A stretch of 64,000 nt of DNA, taken from assembly GCF_023243115.1 (NCBI RefSeq), contig NZ_CP085081.1, positions 1,364,001 through 1,428,000 on the forward strand, written 5' to 3'. Below, piece after piece: positions 55,817 through 63,582 of this stretch (position 1 is its first letter; each line of letters opens with the position of its first letter). The position numbers and the translations under genes are program-made. A model generated the notes under the pieces. That model searched no databases. It was not told the DNA's origin and was given only the letters and a program-made list of their open reading frames with translations. The DNA is from Sediminicoccus sp. KRV36. Lineage in GTDB: Bacteria; Pseudomonadota; Alphaproteobacteria; Acetobacterales; Acetobacteraceae.

Positions 55817-56160
55817 CATCGTGGACGATCCGCGCATCCTCGCCGCGCTCGGCATCGTCGCGGCGACGGATGGGCAGGAAGCCGCATCGCCATCGGCGAG
55901 TGAGGGCGGGCGCGGTGCGGCCGATGCCGCCCCGCCCGAGACGCCGGTCGAGCGCGACAAGCGCGAACTCGCCGAGATGCTGTCATGACCGGCGCGCCCG
56001 ATCAGGCCGCGGCGCTGCAAGCCCTGTATCCATCGGCGACGCCAGCGAAGCCCGATGCTGGCACCGCTGCCGCAACGGCGCCGAAGACCGCGGCCACCTC
56101 GCCAGCCCCGGTACCCGAGCGCGCTGGCGCTGGCGAACGTCTGACGCGCGCTAAAGGGTG
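55817..56160 (+). pseudogene. Two short phage-like gene fragments, plus strand
   Basis: One frame (to the stop at 55988) reads CIVDDPRILAALGIVAATDG ... VERDKRELAEMLS; it lacks a start of its own. Its TGA overlaps the ATG of a second frame (55985), MTGAPDQAAALQALYPSATP, an Ala/Pro-rich text that continues to ~56160 and then loses character. Overlap and composition look like small phage morphogenesis genes; the orientation is opposite to the portal remnant, so pieces have been joined. The function is not identifiable. Confidence 0.4.
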
Positions 56161-56437
56161 GGGGGTGGGGCCGCCGACACCCCCCGCCGCTCGCCAACAC
56201 TACCCCCGCGCACAAATTGCCTTACGCGCAGCCGTGTTCCCTACGCCCCGTGGACACCACGCCAGATTGCGCGCCCTGCCATCTCGCAAAAAAAAATGTA
56301 GCGGTGCGCCTGGCGTCCATATCCTACCCCGCCTGGACATGGTGCCGCGCTGGCGCGTCGTTGGCCTGCTTCGCTGGACCTCAGTCGCATCGGACGGCTA
56401 ACTATTCTGCTCGGGGAGACGGTTTGTGGGGGTCGAG

Positions 56438-57079
56438 ATGCGTTACGGCAACATGCTGGCCTTTTGCCTGCTGATGGCCTGCGCTGCACCGCCACCGCCG
56501 CGTCCAGCGCCGATTGCACGCTTTGACCAAGCTCGTGCTGATGAGTGCGTTCGCGCAGATATGCACCGTCGCCTTGTCGATTTGGGAGAAAACGTAGCTT
56601 CGAGTATCGATCTTGAGCAGGAGCGACCTTCCATCGAAGAGGCGATGACCTCGTGCGGCGTTCCCCCGCTGGATCGCCCCTGGACAAGAATGCGTGCGTG
56701 GGGCGCAGTCCGTGAGATGCGATTTGAACTTGATCGGCCTTATCGGGAGCGACGAAATGCAGCTTCGGCGCGCTTGAACGCGGCAAATGCCGCGCGGCGA
56801 GACGCCGAACTCGACATTGCAACCCGCCGCTATATCCTGTGTGTACAGGCCGCCGCCGCTTCGCTGGCCGCGTCCAGCGCTGAAGCGGCGACTGTTGTTG
56901 CGGATGCCGCAGCAGGCTCATGTCCTAACGAAGCGGCGGAGCTTTTCCGGGTTGACTGGCGGATGAAGCCCGCCTTGGACACGGCTGCCAGGGCAAGTCT
57001 GCTGGCGCTAATTCTTCGTGCCCGAGAACGGCAGATGTCCCCGCAGCAGCCAATCGAATCGCCATGGCAGCGCATCTAG
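56438..57079 (+). CDS. Hypothetical lipoprotein
   Basis: A 213-residue secreted protein. The ATG at 56438 (MRYGNMLAFCLLMACA) is chosen over the GTG at 56426 because the signal peptide with lipobox LMAC then begins correctly and GTGGGGG lies in front. The mature part is helical and charged, with paired Cys (ADECVRADMHRR ... AMTSCGVPPLD; YILCVQAAA ... AAGSCPNEAAELF). I recognise no family. Codon use has more A/T at third positions than the neighbouring chromosome, consistent with acquired DNA. Its last codons and stop lie inside the left arm of the 35-base inverted repeat. Confidence 0.65.
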   Translation: MRYGNMLAFCLLMACAAPPPPRPAPIARFDQARADECVRADMHRRLVDLGENVASSIDLEQERPSIEEAMTSCGVPPLDRPWTRMRAWGAVREMRFELDRPYRERRNAASARLNAANAARRDAELDIATRRYILCVQAAAASLAASSAEAATVVADAAAGSCPNEAAELFRVDWRMKPALDTAARASLLALILRARERQMSPQQPIESPWQRI

Positions 57080-57104
57080 TCGATGAAATCTAACACTTGG
57101 TACC
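57070..57104 (+). repeat. 35-base inverted repeat, left arm
   Basis: Starts GCGCATCTAGTCGATGAAAT and ends CTAACACTTGGTACC. It pairs in inverted orientation with 58417-58451 at 30 of 35 positions. It contains ATCTAAC, a match to the integron R-box form RYYYAAC. Confidence 0.85.
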
Positions 57105-57336
57105 AGTGGCAGAGGTCGGCTTGTGGTGGGAATCGGACACTCGGCATGGTGCAAAAATCAAGATTTATGCGCTAATTACTCACGTTCCATAGAAGGCGTT
57201 TTGCGAAATGGGGCAGGACTTGGCGAATTGATGTCCTGTCCTCTGCTTCATGGAGGCGCTCGGACTGCGAACAATCCCCAAAAGCAGGCCAGCTCAGCTC
57301 GAGAACGCCATCTCAGCGCTGCCCTTGGCAATTGCC

Positions 57337-58143
57337 TTATTTGAGCGACACAACAATCAGACGGATATCGCCTATCCCACCTTTGCCGCCGACTGTACGA
57401 GGCCCGGGGGAGCCGGCCCAGCCATGGCCACCTCCCCCTCCGGCACCCGCCGCGCCCGATTTGGCTACCTCGTGCGGTCCAGCGCCAGCTCCAGCGCCGC
57501 CATCACCATAGCCGCCGCCGCCGCCGCCGCCGCCGCCTCCCCTTGAATCTCCTTCCGGCTGACCGCCGCCGATTCCTCCGACGCCTCCCTTGCCATTAGT
57601 GGAATCGGCATCGCTGCCGCGGTTGCCGGTACCACCAACGGTATTAGGATCGCCAAAGCCACCATCACCGCCGTTGCCACCGGAGATTTTTCCGACCCCG
57701 CCAGTCCCTCCGGAGACGGGTCCCGCAAAGTTCCATTCGCGCCCGCCTTCTCCACCCACGCCGCCAATGAACTTTGCCAATATCTCCAACTGATTGTTTT
57801 GCCGCCGCGAAAAAACGGATTCCTTGCCGTCATTGCCTTTTATACCGGCGTTGCCGTTGTTCGCTTCGCCCGTTCCCCCTTCACCTTTTTGCAAAGAATA
57901 TTTTATCAGGACGCCAACGTCGTCCCAGACGGGCAGATCGAGCACCTGCACTTCGCCCCTTGCACCGCCACCCCCACCTCCGCCGCTTCCACCTTGTCCG
58001 CCACCGCCGCCGCCGCCGCCGCCGCCTCCATAGCCGAACAAAGTTGCCTGAAGCCGCAAGCTTTTGTCTTCGCTGGAGCCAACGTATTTACCGAGATCGA
58101 ATTCAAAGGCTTCCATGTCTACTGGTTGAATTGTGACTGACAT
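57337..58143 (-). CDS. Glycine-rich adhesin-like protein
   Basis: A 268-residue protein, ATG at 58143 with GGAGGG 9 bases before it. Residues ~1-38 form a short conserved-looking head (MSVTIQPVDMEAFEFDLGKY). Glycine tracts follow (GYGGGGGGGGGGG at ~39-51 and a long region from ~135), interrupted by an ordered insert (VQVLDLPVWDDVGVLIKYSLQKGEGG). The end (GGKGGIGDIRLIVVSLK) closes with a hydrophobic strand, as in phage tail adhesins built on polyglycine-II sheets (T4-like gp38 group). No signal peptide. It sits alone within the inverted-repeat-bounded segment. Host-binding or surface role is inference. Confidence 0.7.
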   Translation of the reverse strand: MSVTIQPVDMEAFEFDLGKYVGSSEDKSLRLQATLFGYGGGGGGGGGGGQGGSGGGGGGGARGEVQVLDLPVWDDVGVLIKYSLQKGEGGTGEANNGNAGIKGNDGKESVFSRRQNNQLEILAKFIGGVGGEGGREWNFAGPVSGGTGGVGKISGGNGGDGGFGDPNTVGGTGNRGSDADSTNGKGGVGGIGGGQPEGDSRGGGGGGGGGGYGDGGAGAGAGPHEVAKSGAAGAGGGGGHGWAGSPGPRTVGGKGGIGDIRLIVVSLK

Positions 58144-58416
58144 CGCTTGAACCCTCCAGCTTCGTTGGTAAAGCATCCGTCGAAGTCTGGAGACCGAATA
58201 GCGACATTGACAAGCGATTTTTGCGGACAACACACGCCGGCAATGCACGAGATTCCTGACTGGGGGGATTTGCCCCAACGAGTCCCAAACGCATGTCCGC
58301 GTGTATAATTCAGGAATTTTGCACGACATCGCGGAGCCAAATTCGTCAACCGGTTAGCCGTTGCAGAAGTCCAGTGCGAATGTCCGCCGTGGGTCGAAAA
58401 TAGCCATAATTCGTCG
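58144..58416. other. AT-richer leader of the glycine-rich gene
   Basis: The sequence is AT-richer than the chromosome, with TATACA at ~58300 (minus strand) as a possible -10 box. It presumably holds the promoter of the glycine-rich gene, inside the repeat-bounded segment. No gene seen. Confidence 0.4.
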
Positions 58417-58451
58417 GGTACCAAGCGTTAGGTTTTATCCACTAGCTGCGC
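58417..58451 (-). repeat. 35-base inverted repeat, right arm
   Basis: On the minus strand it starts GCGCAGCTAGTGGATAAAAC and ends CTAACGCTTGGTACC. It mirrors the left arm with five mismatches. On the plus strand it contains GTTAGGT, a match to the integron R-box form GTTRRRY, next to CAAGC. Confidence 0.85.
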
Positions 58452-58505
58452 ATGCGGGCCAGCCCATCTATCAAATAGCGGCGGCGGCCGGGTCCATGGT
58501 CGCGC

Positions 58506-59300
58506 CTATACAGGCTTGGTCATGCCGCTGGCGGCGGGAGAAGCGTCATCATGCAAAGGCGGGCCTTCGCCACGACGGCGGCGCGCACGATCTTCCACGA
58601 TGCGGAGAAGGTGGCTGGCGAGAATGAGCATTTCGCCCGCCTCTGACGCGTCGGCAATCGTCACGGTGCGATGGCTGCTCGGATTTTTGTAAGAACCGAT
58701 GGCACCGGCAAAAAGATGCGCCAGTGCTTCACGTTCGCCCTTCGGCAAGGTGCGATCCGCGAGCGGCCCGCTGTCGCTATGGAATGCCATCCGCATAAGG
58801 TCGGTGCCGGTCATTCGGGCATCGCAGCCAGCGGCCTCGCGCACCGCAACCTCGACCTGCTTGAATGCTGCGAAGACCGCGAGATCATGTGCTCCGCGCA
58901 GGAAGTTGGCCCAAGCATCGGCGGCGATCTTGGGGTGAAGCAAGTTACGCGGTAGGAGCGCTGCCTTCGCAAAGTCGTTGAACGCTTCGTCGCCGTCGAT
59001 CCTCTCGCCCGCGCGCGAGATAATGAACCAATCGCCCATATCTCCGGGCTTCGGCACGATCAAGCCTTCGACTGCTAACCAGTTCCACGCTTCCGTTATC
59101 GCTATGCCGACTGCCGGGACGTACTCAGCTTCGTAACCTTCGCCCACGCGCCCTTGCTTGAGGTGCATCATGATGTTGTAGAGATGCACCTGCCCACGAT
59201 GCCGCTTGAAGATCGGCAGCAACACGCGCGCTAGTTCTTGCGGTGCGAGCGCCAATAACACCTCTGGATCGGGGAGCGCGGCCTTGATTTCCTGTATCAC
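58506..59300 (-). CDS. TIGR02391-family (Ymh-type) protein
   Basis: A 264-residue soluble protein. The C-terminal ~150 residues match the TIGR02391 family: LHPKIAADAWANFLRGAHDLAVFAAFKQVEVAVREAAG, then LMRMAFHSDSGPLAD and HLFAGAIGSYKNPSSHRTV. The SYKNPxxHR ending recalls HEPN-like RNase folds, which also use an R-x4-6-H motif; whether the active residues are complete is uncertain. The N-terminal part (LLPIFKRHRGQVHLYNIMMHL) may be a winged helix. It is third gene of the DUF488 cluster, 8 bases after the previous stop. Such genes often lie in defence islands. Confidence 0.75.
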   Translation of the reverse strand: MIQEIKAALPDPEVLLALAPQELARVLLPIFKRHRGQVHLYNIMMHLKQGRVGEGYEAEYVPAVGIAITEAWNWLAVEGLIVPKPGDMGDWFIISRAGERIDGDEAFNDFAKAALLPRNLLHPKIAADAWANFLRGAHDLAVFAAFKQVEVAVREAAGCDARMTGTDLMRMAFHSDSGPLADRTLPKGEREALAHLFAGAIGSYKNPSSHRTVTIADASEAGEMLILASHLLRIVEDRARRRRGEGPPLHDDASPAASGMTKPV

Positions 59301-59308
59301 GCGAACCT

Positions 59309-60136
59309 CTACAGCAACGCGAGTTGACCGGGTGCCAGGTCAGGTACTCGTATCACCCCTAGCAGCAACCATTGGCGCGGCCTCTTCGCTACCGTGCCCA
59401 TGGCGAGGAAAATGCGACGGCCGGCCCTTGCTTCCGTGAACTCGGCGCGAAGATGGGCGATGATGGCTGCGTCACTCGCGCCGCGCTGGCGCATCTTGAA
59501 GAATGTCGCCGTGGTTTCCCAATCACCGCATTGCGGCGCATGTCGCACCCCGTCTTGATCCGTGAAGGCGATGGCGACCGCATAGGGACAAGGTTCGAAG
59601 TCCTTCACGTCCCGATCAAGGAAGGACTGTTGACGCGCAGCCTCCCGGAACTCGGCGCGTTCGGCTTCGATCCGCGCCGGTCCCTTTGCACGTGCTTTCA
59701 GTGTGAGGTCGCGCGGTTCGATCAAGGCAAGACTTTCGCCAAGCTCCGCAGCTTCGCGCGTGGAAGCGCGCACGATCGGTAGCACCATCCGCAACCTATC
59801 GCGCGACGTGACCTTGCCGCCTGGTCTCAGGGTGTTCTCTTCGATCCGGCGGCTTTCGCGTCGGTTGTCACCGCGCGGCGCCTGCCACGAATATTCCACC
59901 CATTGCCAGCGTTCGAACTGCTGTCCCGCGACAAGCTGGCGGAAGCGCACAGGGTAAAGGCGGCGCCACTCGCCAGCCGCCGTGATGCCGGCGCAGCAAA
60001 CGGTTTCCCGGTAGCCCCTGCTTGGCCGCGGGACAGCTTTCACCAAGGTCAGGACGGCCTCGCGGTTGCCGTCACGCGGCTGCGGCGGGCTTCCCTGAGA
60101 CTCGGGGTGCGTCGGGGTGGAGGTGTTGGACGACAA
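59309..60136 (-). CDS. Unrecognised protein paired with DUF488
   Basis: A 275-residue soluble protein. The recognisable core starts near residue 27 (EAVLTLVKAVPRPSRGYRETVCCAGI), followed by WRRLYPVRFRQL and FERWQWVEYSWQ. A late block reads DFEPCPYAVAIAFTDQDGVRHAPQCGDWETTATFF and ends GKRxxx-like in VAKRPRQWLLLGVIRVP. The conserved Cys/His/Asp (APQCGDWE) suggest a metal or catalytic site. I have no family name. The annotated start overlaps the DUF488 end by 65 bases; the first ~25 residues are low complexity and a later start may be true. Confidence 0.65.
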   Translation of the reverse strand: MSSNTSTPTHPESQGSPPQPRDGNREAVLTLVKAVPRPSRGYRETVCCAGITAAGEWRRLYPVRFRQLVAGQQFERWQWVEYSWQAPRGDNRRESRRIEENTLRPGGKVTSRDRLRMVLPIVRASTREAAELGESLALIEPRDLTLKARAKGPARIEAERAEFREAARQQSFLDRDVKDFEPCPYAVAIAFTDQDGVRHAPQCGDWETTATFFKMRQRGASDAAIIAHLRAEFTEARAGRRIFLAMGTVAKRPRQWLLLGVIRVPDLAPGQLALL

Positions 60137-60554
60137 GGCCGGTCTTCCTCGCTATCGAAGCCGCCACGATGGCACGATGGCAGCCGGATGGTTCGCCTTC
60201 GTAGCATAATAGGCACACGGCCCGTTGCTGCGCGACACGTGCGGCTTCCGCGAGCGCGGCCTGTGCTACGGCGCCCCGAAGATGCGCGGTGTAGATCGTG
60301 CGGAACTCCGCCATGCGGCCGGCACGGGCCGCCTCCCGGCCGGGCTTGGGGTCGCCAAGGTCGCGGAGATGCAGGTAGCCAATGCCGGCTTCGCGCAGCG
60401 CGGCGGCCAGTGCCGTCTTAGAGAAGCCCTTCCGCCGAGACACGGCCACGGCGCGCACGTCAATCAACAGGGACACACGGGCGCGGCGCAGCGCCGCCAG
60501 AAAACCGTCTAGCGTAGCTCCCTCATAGCCGATGGTGCGGAGCGTAGATGTCAC
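60072..60554 (-). CDS. DUF488-family protein
   Basis: A 160-residue protein with the DUF488 signature: TIGYEGATLDGFLAALRRARVSLLIDVRAVAVSRRKGFSK, then YLHLRDLGDPK and VCLLCYEGEPSGCHRAIVA. The CYE...CHR motif at the end (conserved Cys and His) is the presumed functional centre. The family function is not established; some members occur with DNA-repair or defence genes. First gene of a leftward cluster with the 275-residue protein and TIGR02391. Confidence 0.88.
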   Translation of the reverse strand: MTSTLRTIGYEGATLDGFLAALRRARVSLLIDVRAVAVSRRKGFSKTALAAALREAGIGYLHLRDLGDPKPGREAARAGRMAEFRTIYTAHLRGAVAQAALAEAARVAQQRAVCLLCYEGEPSGCHRAIVAASIARKTGLVVQHLHPDAPRVSGKPAAAA

Positions 60555-60903
60555 ACGAGGCGCCTAGCCGCGGCTGGCCGGCAGGGTGCCGCCCGCCCTG
60601 GCGCCCGTCGCGTCCCGTTGAGCCGATGAAGTCGCTGCCTTTGCCACGTGGCCCCCTGTGCTGCGTCTGCAATGGTGCCAGCGGACGGCCAAAAGGGAAA
60701 GCTTGGGCATGTCCACCAAGTCAGCCTTGGGGAAGGCGGCGTAGGCGGATCGGGCGGTGAACGTTGGGAGACGGCGGAGCCGGCTGTGGGGAGATTGGGC
60801 AGGGCGCACCCGCCACCTGCATTCTCCCGAAGGAACTCCCGAAGATGGGCAGAAACCGTGGAGCTCTGTCCAAGCTGCCATCTAAGTGTTTGATTTAAAA
60901 TGG
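60555..60903. other. Spacer between DUF488 cluster and tRNA-Glu
   Basis: About 350 bases with no supported gene. It would contain the cluster promoter and, if the island used this tRNA, the attachment site. I see no copy of the tRNA 3' end at the other boundary. Confidence 0.4.
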
Positions 60904-60976
60904 CGTCCCTTACGGGATTCGAACCCGTGTTGCCGCCGTGAGAGGGCGGTGTCCTAGGCCTCTAGACGAAAGGGAC
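60901..60976 (-). tRNA. tRNA-Glu (CUC)
   Basis: Read on the minus strand: acceptor GTCCCTT pairs with AAGGGAC, the anticodon arm is CCGCC-CTCTCAC-GGCGG with anticodon CTC, and the T arm is ACGGG-TTCGAAT-CCCGT. CCA is encoded at 60903-60901. Total 76 bases with CCA. The 3' end faces the accessory island. Confidence 0.96.
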
Positions 60977-60995
60977 TTGGCCGAGAGACAGCTTC

Positions 60996-61169
60996 CTACC
61001 CCCCGCGGCGCGGCGGATCAACCCGGGCCTTCGCATATCTCCCATCCCGGCACGCATCGGAACAATATCGGACTTCCGCCCAGCTCCTGGCCCACTTCTT
61101 TCGCCAGGCGAAGGGCCGGCCGCAGGCAGCGCAGATCTTTTCCGGCAGGTTGGGCTTGCGGTGTGTCAC
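60996..61169 (-). CDS. DUF2256 protein (57 residues)
   Basis: Translates as [20 protein letters not shown], then [20 protein letters not shown] and [17 protein letters not shown]. This matches DUF2256: LPxKxCxxCGRPFxWRKKW...VxYCSxxCR, a small zinc-ribbon-like protein with four conserved Cys. The start is a GTG at 61169 whose GTGA overlaps the stop of the DUF6476 gene, so it is translated by coupling. It ends 19 bases before the tRNA-Glu gene on the same strand. Function unknown. Confidence 0.85.
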   Translation of the reverse strand: MTHRKPNLPEKICAACGRPFAWRKKWARSWAEVRYCSDACRDGRYAKARVDPPRRGG

Positions 61170-61474
61170 CGCACCGGGACCGCGGCCCCGGGGATCACCT
61201 CGCCCACAACCCGCCCGGTTTGCGCGTCGAGCAGCAGAATGCGGTCCCCATCGGGGCGCTGCACATGCACGGCAAAGCGCTCGCCCGCGCCCGCGACGCC
61301 CAGGATCCGGCTGCCGGCGGGCAGGTTCAGGCTCATCGGGGGCAAGCTGGCACCAGCGCCTCCGCCACCGGCACGCTGGACGAGCAGCACAACCAGCGTC
61401 ACGGTGCCGGCCACGATCAGCACCCCCATCGCCACAACCAGGAATTTGAGTGCCCGCATTTGCCAGAAACCCAT
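61166..61474 (-). CDS. DUF6476-type small membrane protein
   Basis: A 97-102-residue protein: [20 protein letters not shown] is a membrane helix, followed by a Gly-rich spacer and a beta-rich periplasmic part ([20 protein letters not shown], then [20 protein letters not shown]). It resembles DUF6476 proteins of Rhodobacterales and Acetobacteraceae. Two starts are possible, ATG 61474 (MGFWQMRAL) or ATG 61459; the second would avoid overlap with the divergent pseudouridine synthase. The end overlaps DUF2256 (GTGA). Confidence 0.7.
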   Translation of the reverse strand: MGFWQMRALKFLVVAMGVLIVAGTVTLVVLLVQRAGGGGAGASLPPMSLNLPAGSRILGVAGAGERFAVHVQRPDGDRILLLDAQTGRVVGEVIPGAAVPVR

Positions 61475-62473
61475 GAGATCACCGCGACAGAAGCCGATCA
61501 CGGACAGCGCGTGGACCGATTCCTCGCGGAGCGGATAGGCAATCTCTCGCGCTCCCGCGTCAAGGCATTGATCGAGGATGGCCACGTGACGCGGGATGGC
61601 GAACCCCTCGCTGAGCCGGCGCAGGCGGTGCGGCCAGGCAGCCTGTATCGCGTGGCCCCACCACCGCCCGCCCCGGCGCGACCTGCGGCGCAGGCGATGG
61701 CGCTCGATATCCTGTATGAGGACGCTCACCTCATCGTGCTCGACAAGCCCGCGGGCCTGGTGGTCCACCCGGCTCCCGGCAACCTGGATGGCACGCTGGT
61801 CAATGCGCTGCTGGCGCATGCGGGGGAGGAGCTGGAAGGAATCGGCGGCGAGAAGCGACCCGGCATCGTGCATCGGCTGGACAAGGACACCTCCGGCATC
61901 ATGGTGGTCGCCAAGACGCAGCAGGCGCATCAGATCCTCTCCGAAGCCTTCGCCGCGCGCGATCTGGACCGCGAATATCTCGCCCTGGTCTGGGGGCTGC
62001 CGAAGCCGCCCGCCGGCGAGATCGAGGCCGCCATCGGCCGGCATGCAACGGACCGCAAGCGCATGGCCGTGGTCGAGCCCCGCGCGCGCGGGGTGGCGCG
62101 CGGCGAGATGGCGGGTGCCAGCGCCGGCAAGCACGCCGTCACCCGCTACAGCACCGAGCAAAGTTTCCATGGGGCGCTGGCCCTGATGCGCTGCAAGCTG
62201 ATGACTGGGCGGACGCACCAGATTCGCGTCCACCTCGCCCATATCGGGCACCCCCTGGTGGGTGATCCTGTGTATCTGCGGCGTATCCCGGCGGTCAGCA
62301 AAACCCTGGAACCGGGCTTGCGGGACCCCCTGCTGGCCTTTCCGCGCCAGGCTCTGCACGCGACGAGTCTCGGCTTTGTTCATCCCGTGACCCGGAAAAA
62401 TCTCTCTTTCCGATCGGCCCCGCCGGAGGATTTCGCGCGGCTCCTGGCCATGCTCGGCTGTAACACGGAGTAA
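61460..62473 (+). CDS. RluA/RluD-family 23S rRNA pseudouridine synthase
   Basis: Converts uridine to pseudouridine in 23S rRNA. An S4-type RNA-binding domain (residues ~8-60: [29 protein letters not shown]) precedes the catalytic domain. The catalytic block is [19 protein letters not shown] (catalytic Asp in HRLDKDTSG). [23 protein letters not shown] is the family's second signature. No in-frame ATG is present; the TTG at 61460 (reading [20 protein letters not shown]) gives 337 residues, normal for RluD. The longer open frame crosses the tRNA and is not coding. RluD is the nearest match, but RluC is not excluded. Confidence 0.88.
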   Translation: MPETHEITATEADHGQRVDRFLAERIGNLSRSRVKALIEDGHVTRDGEPLAEPAQAVRPGSLYRVAPPPPAPARPAAQAMALDILYEDAHLIVLDKPAGLVVHPAPGNLDGTLVNALLAHAGEELEGIGGEKRPGIVHRLDKDTSGIMVVAKTQQAHQILSEAFAARDLDREYLALVWGLPKPPAGEIEAAIGRHATDRKRMAVVEPRARGVARGEMAGASAGKHAVTRYSTEQSFHGALALMRCKLMTGRTHQIRVHLAHIGHPLVGDPVYLRRIPAVSKTLEPGLRDPLLAFPRQALHATSLGFVHPVTRKNLSFRSAPPEDFARLLAMLGCNTE

Positions 62474-62497
62474 CCGTACCAGTTTGGTCAGTTTTGC

Positions 62498-62526
62498 TTG
62501 CAAGCCTCCGAGCATGTCGGTATTTT
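62498..62526 (+). promoter_or_regulatory. Sigma-70-type promoter before rpoH
   Basis: TTGCAA at 62498-62503 and TATTTT at 62521-62526 are exactly 17 bases apart, in the spacer after the pseudouridine synthase gene. The leader to the rpoH ATG is then ~165 bases, long enough for temperature-sensitive structure. Confidence 0.5.
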
Positions 62527-62700
62527 GAGGGTGGATCTACGCCCTGGGGCGCCGCTCTGAGCCCGTTTGCTGACTCTTCCCCCTCCGTGACCGGGGCGGA
62601 TGCATCCGGGAGGGCCCCAGACGCGTTAGGCCAATACGGCCGTGTGCCCATCGCCGTCACGGGGTGGGGCACGGCGCAAATGGAAGGCTCGTCCAATACG

Positions 62701-63582
62701 ATGGCTTCTTTGAGTATCCCGCTTGCCCCGGAAGGCAACCTGTCCCGCTACCTGCAGGACATCCGGAAATTTCCCATGCTCGCCCCCGAGGAAGAGCTGA
62801 ACCTGGCCAAGCGCTGGCGCGATGCCGGCGATGAGGCGGCGGCGCACAAGCTCGTCACCTCGCATCTGCGCCTCGTGGCGAAGATCGCGATGGGCTATCG
62901 CGGCTATGGCCTGCCGGTCGGTGAACTCATCTCCGAGGGCAATGTCGGGATGATGCAGGCGGTCAAGCGCTTCGATCCCGATCGCGGTTTCCGCTTGGCG
63001 ACCTACGCCATGTGGTGGATCCGTGCCGCCATCCAGGAATACATCCTGCACAGCTGGTCCCTCGTGAAGATGGGCACCACCGCCGCGCAGAAGAAGCTGT
63101 TCTTCAACCTCCGTCGCCTCAAGGGGCAGATCGGGGCGCTGGAGGATGGTGACCTGCAGCCGGAAGTCGTCGCCAAGATCGCCAAGACGCTGGCCGTGCC
63201 CGAGCAGGATGTGGTGAGCATGAATCGCCGCCTCGCCAGCCCGGATAACAGCCTGAACGCCCCCGTCCGCGCCGATAGCGAGGGCGAGTGGCAGGATTGG
63301 CTGGTGGATGACGCCGAGAGCCAGGAAAGCGAACTCGCCGAGCGGGAGGACATGTCCAACCGCAAGGACATGCTCAATGGCGCGCTGCGCACGCTGAATG
63401 AGCGTGAGCGCCATATCTTGATCGAGCGCCGCCTGAAGGATGAGCCGACGACGCTCGAAGAGCTCAGCCAGCAATACAACATCAGCCGCGAGCGCGTGCG
63501 TCAGATCGAGGTCCGCGCCTTCGAGAAGCTGCAGAAGAGCATGAAGCAGCAGATCGTGGACCGGCGCCTCAGCGTCGGCTGA
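62701..63582 (+). CDS. rpoH: RNA polymerase sigma-32 factor
   Basis: Heat-shock sigma factor. The ATG at 62701 gives 293 residues beginning MASLSIPLAPEGNLSRYLQD, as in alphaproteobacterial RpoH; the frame is open upstream but does not look like protein. Region 2 (LISEGNVGMMQAVKRFDPDRGFRLATYAMWWIRAAIQEYIL) is followed by the RpoH box QKKLFFNLRR at ~130-139, specific to this sigma group. The region 4 helix-turn-helix (TLEELSQQYNISRERVRQIEVRA) closes it. An in-frame ATG at 62680 is an alternative start. It should direct chaperone and protease genes. Confidence 0.96.
   Translation: MASLSIPLAPEGNLSRYLQDIRKFPMLAPEEELNLAKRWRDAGDEAAAHKLVTSHLRLVAKIAMGYRGYGLPVGELISEGNVGMMQAVKRFDPDRGFRLATYAMWWIRAAIQEYILHSWSLVKMGTTAAQKKLFFNLRRLKGQIGALEDGDLQPEVVAKIAKTLAVPEQDVVSMNRRLASPDNSLNAPVRADSEGEWQDWLVDDAESQESELAEREDMSNRKDMLNGALRTLNERERHILIERRLKDEPTTLEELSQQYNISRERVRQIEVRAFEKLQKSMKQQIVDRRLSVG

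Noticed and set aside
57774..58140. Plus-strand frames opposite the glycine-rich gene (Pro- and Ala-rich)
   Set aside because: They arise from the complementary codons of glycine runs; the minus frame has the ribosome site and ordered segments.
57086..58435. A genuine integron attC site or gene cassette
   Set aside because: R-box-like words exist, but the two halves are 1.3 kb apart and face each other around the gene; a normal attC is 57-141 bases and no integrase is present. Kept only as one hypothesis.
60901..60976. Direct repeat of the tRNA-Glu 3' end marking the island's other edge
   Set aside because: I looked for the T-arm sequence around 54-57 kb and found no convincing copy; island integration at this tRNA is therefore not claimed as shown.
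60938..61459. N-terminal extension of the pseudouridine synthase frame
   Set aside because: The open frame runs through the tRNA gene and the DUF2256/DUF6476 genes; similarity to RluD begins only after 61460.
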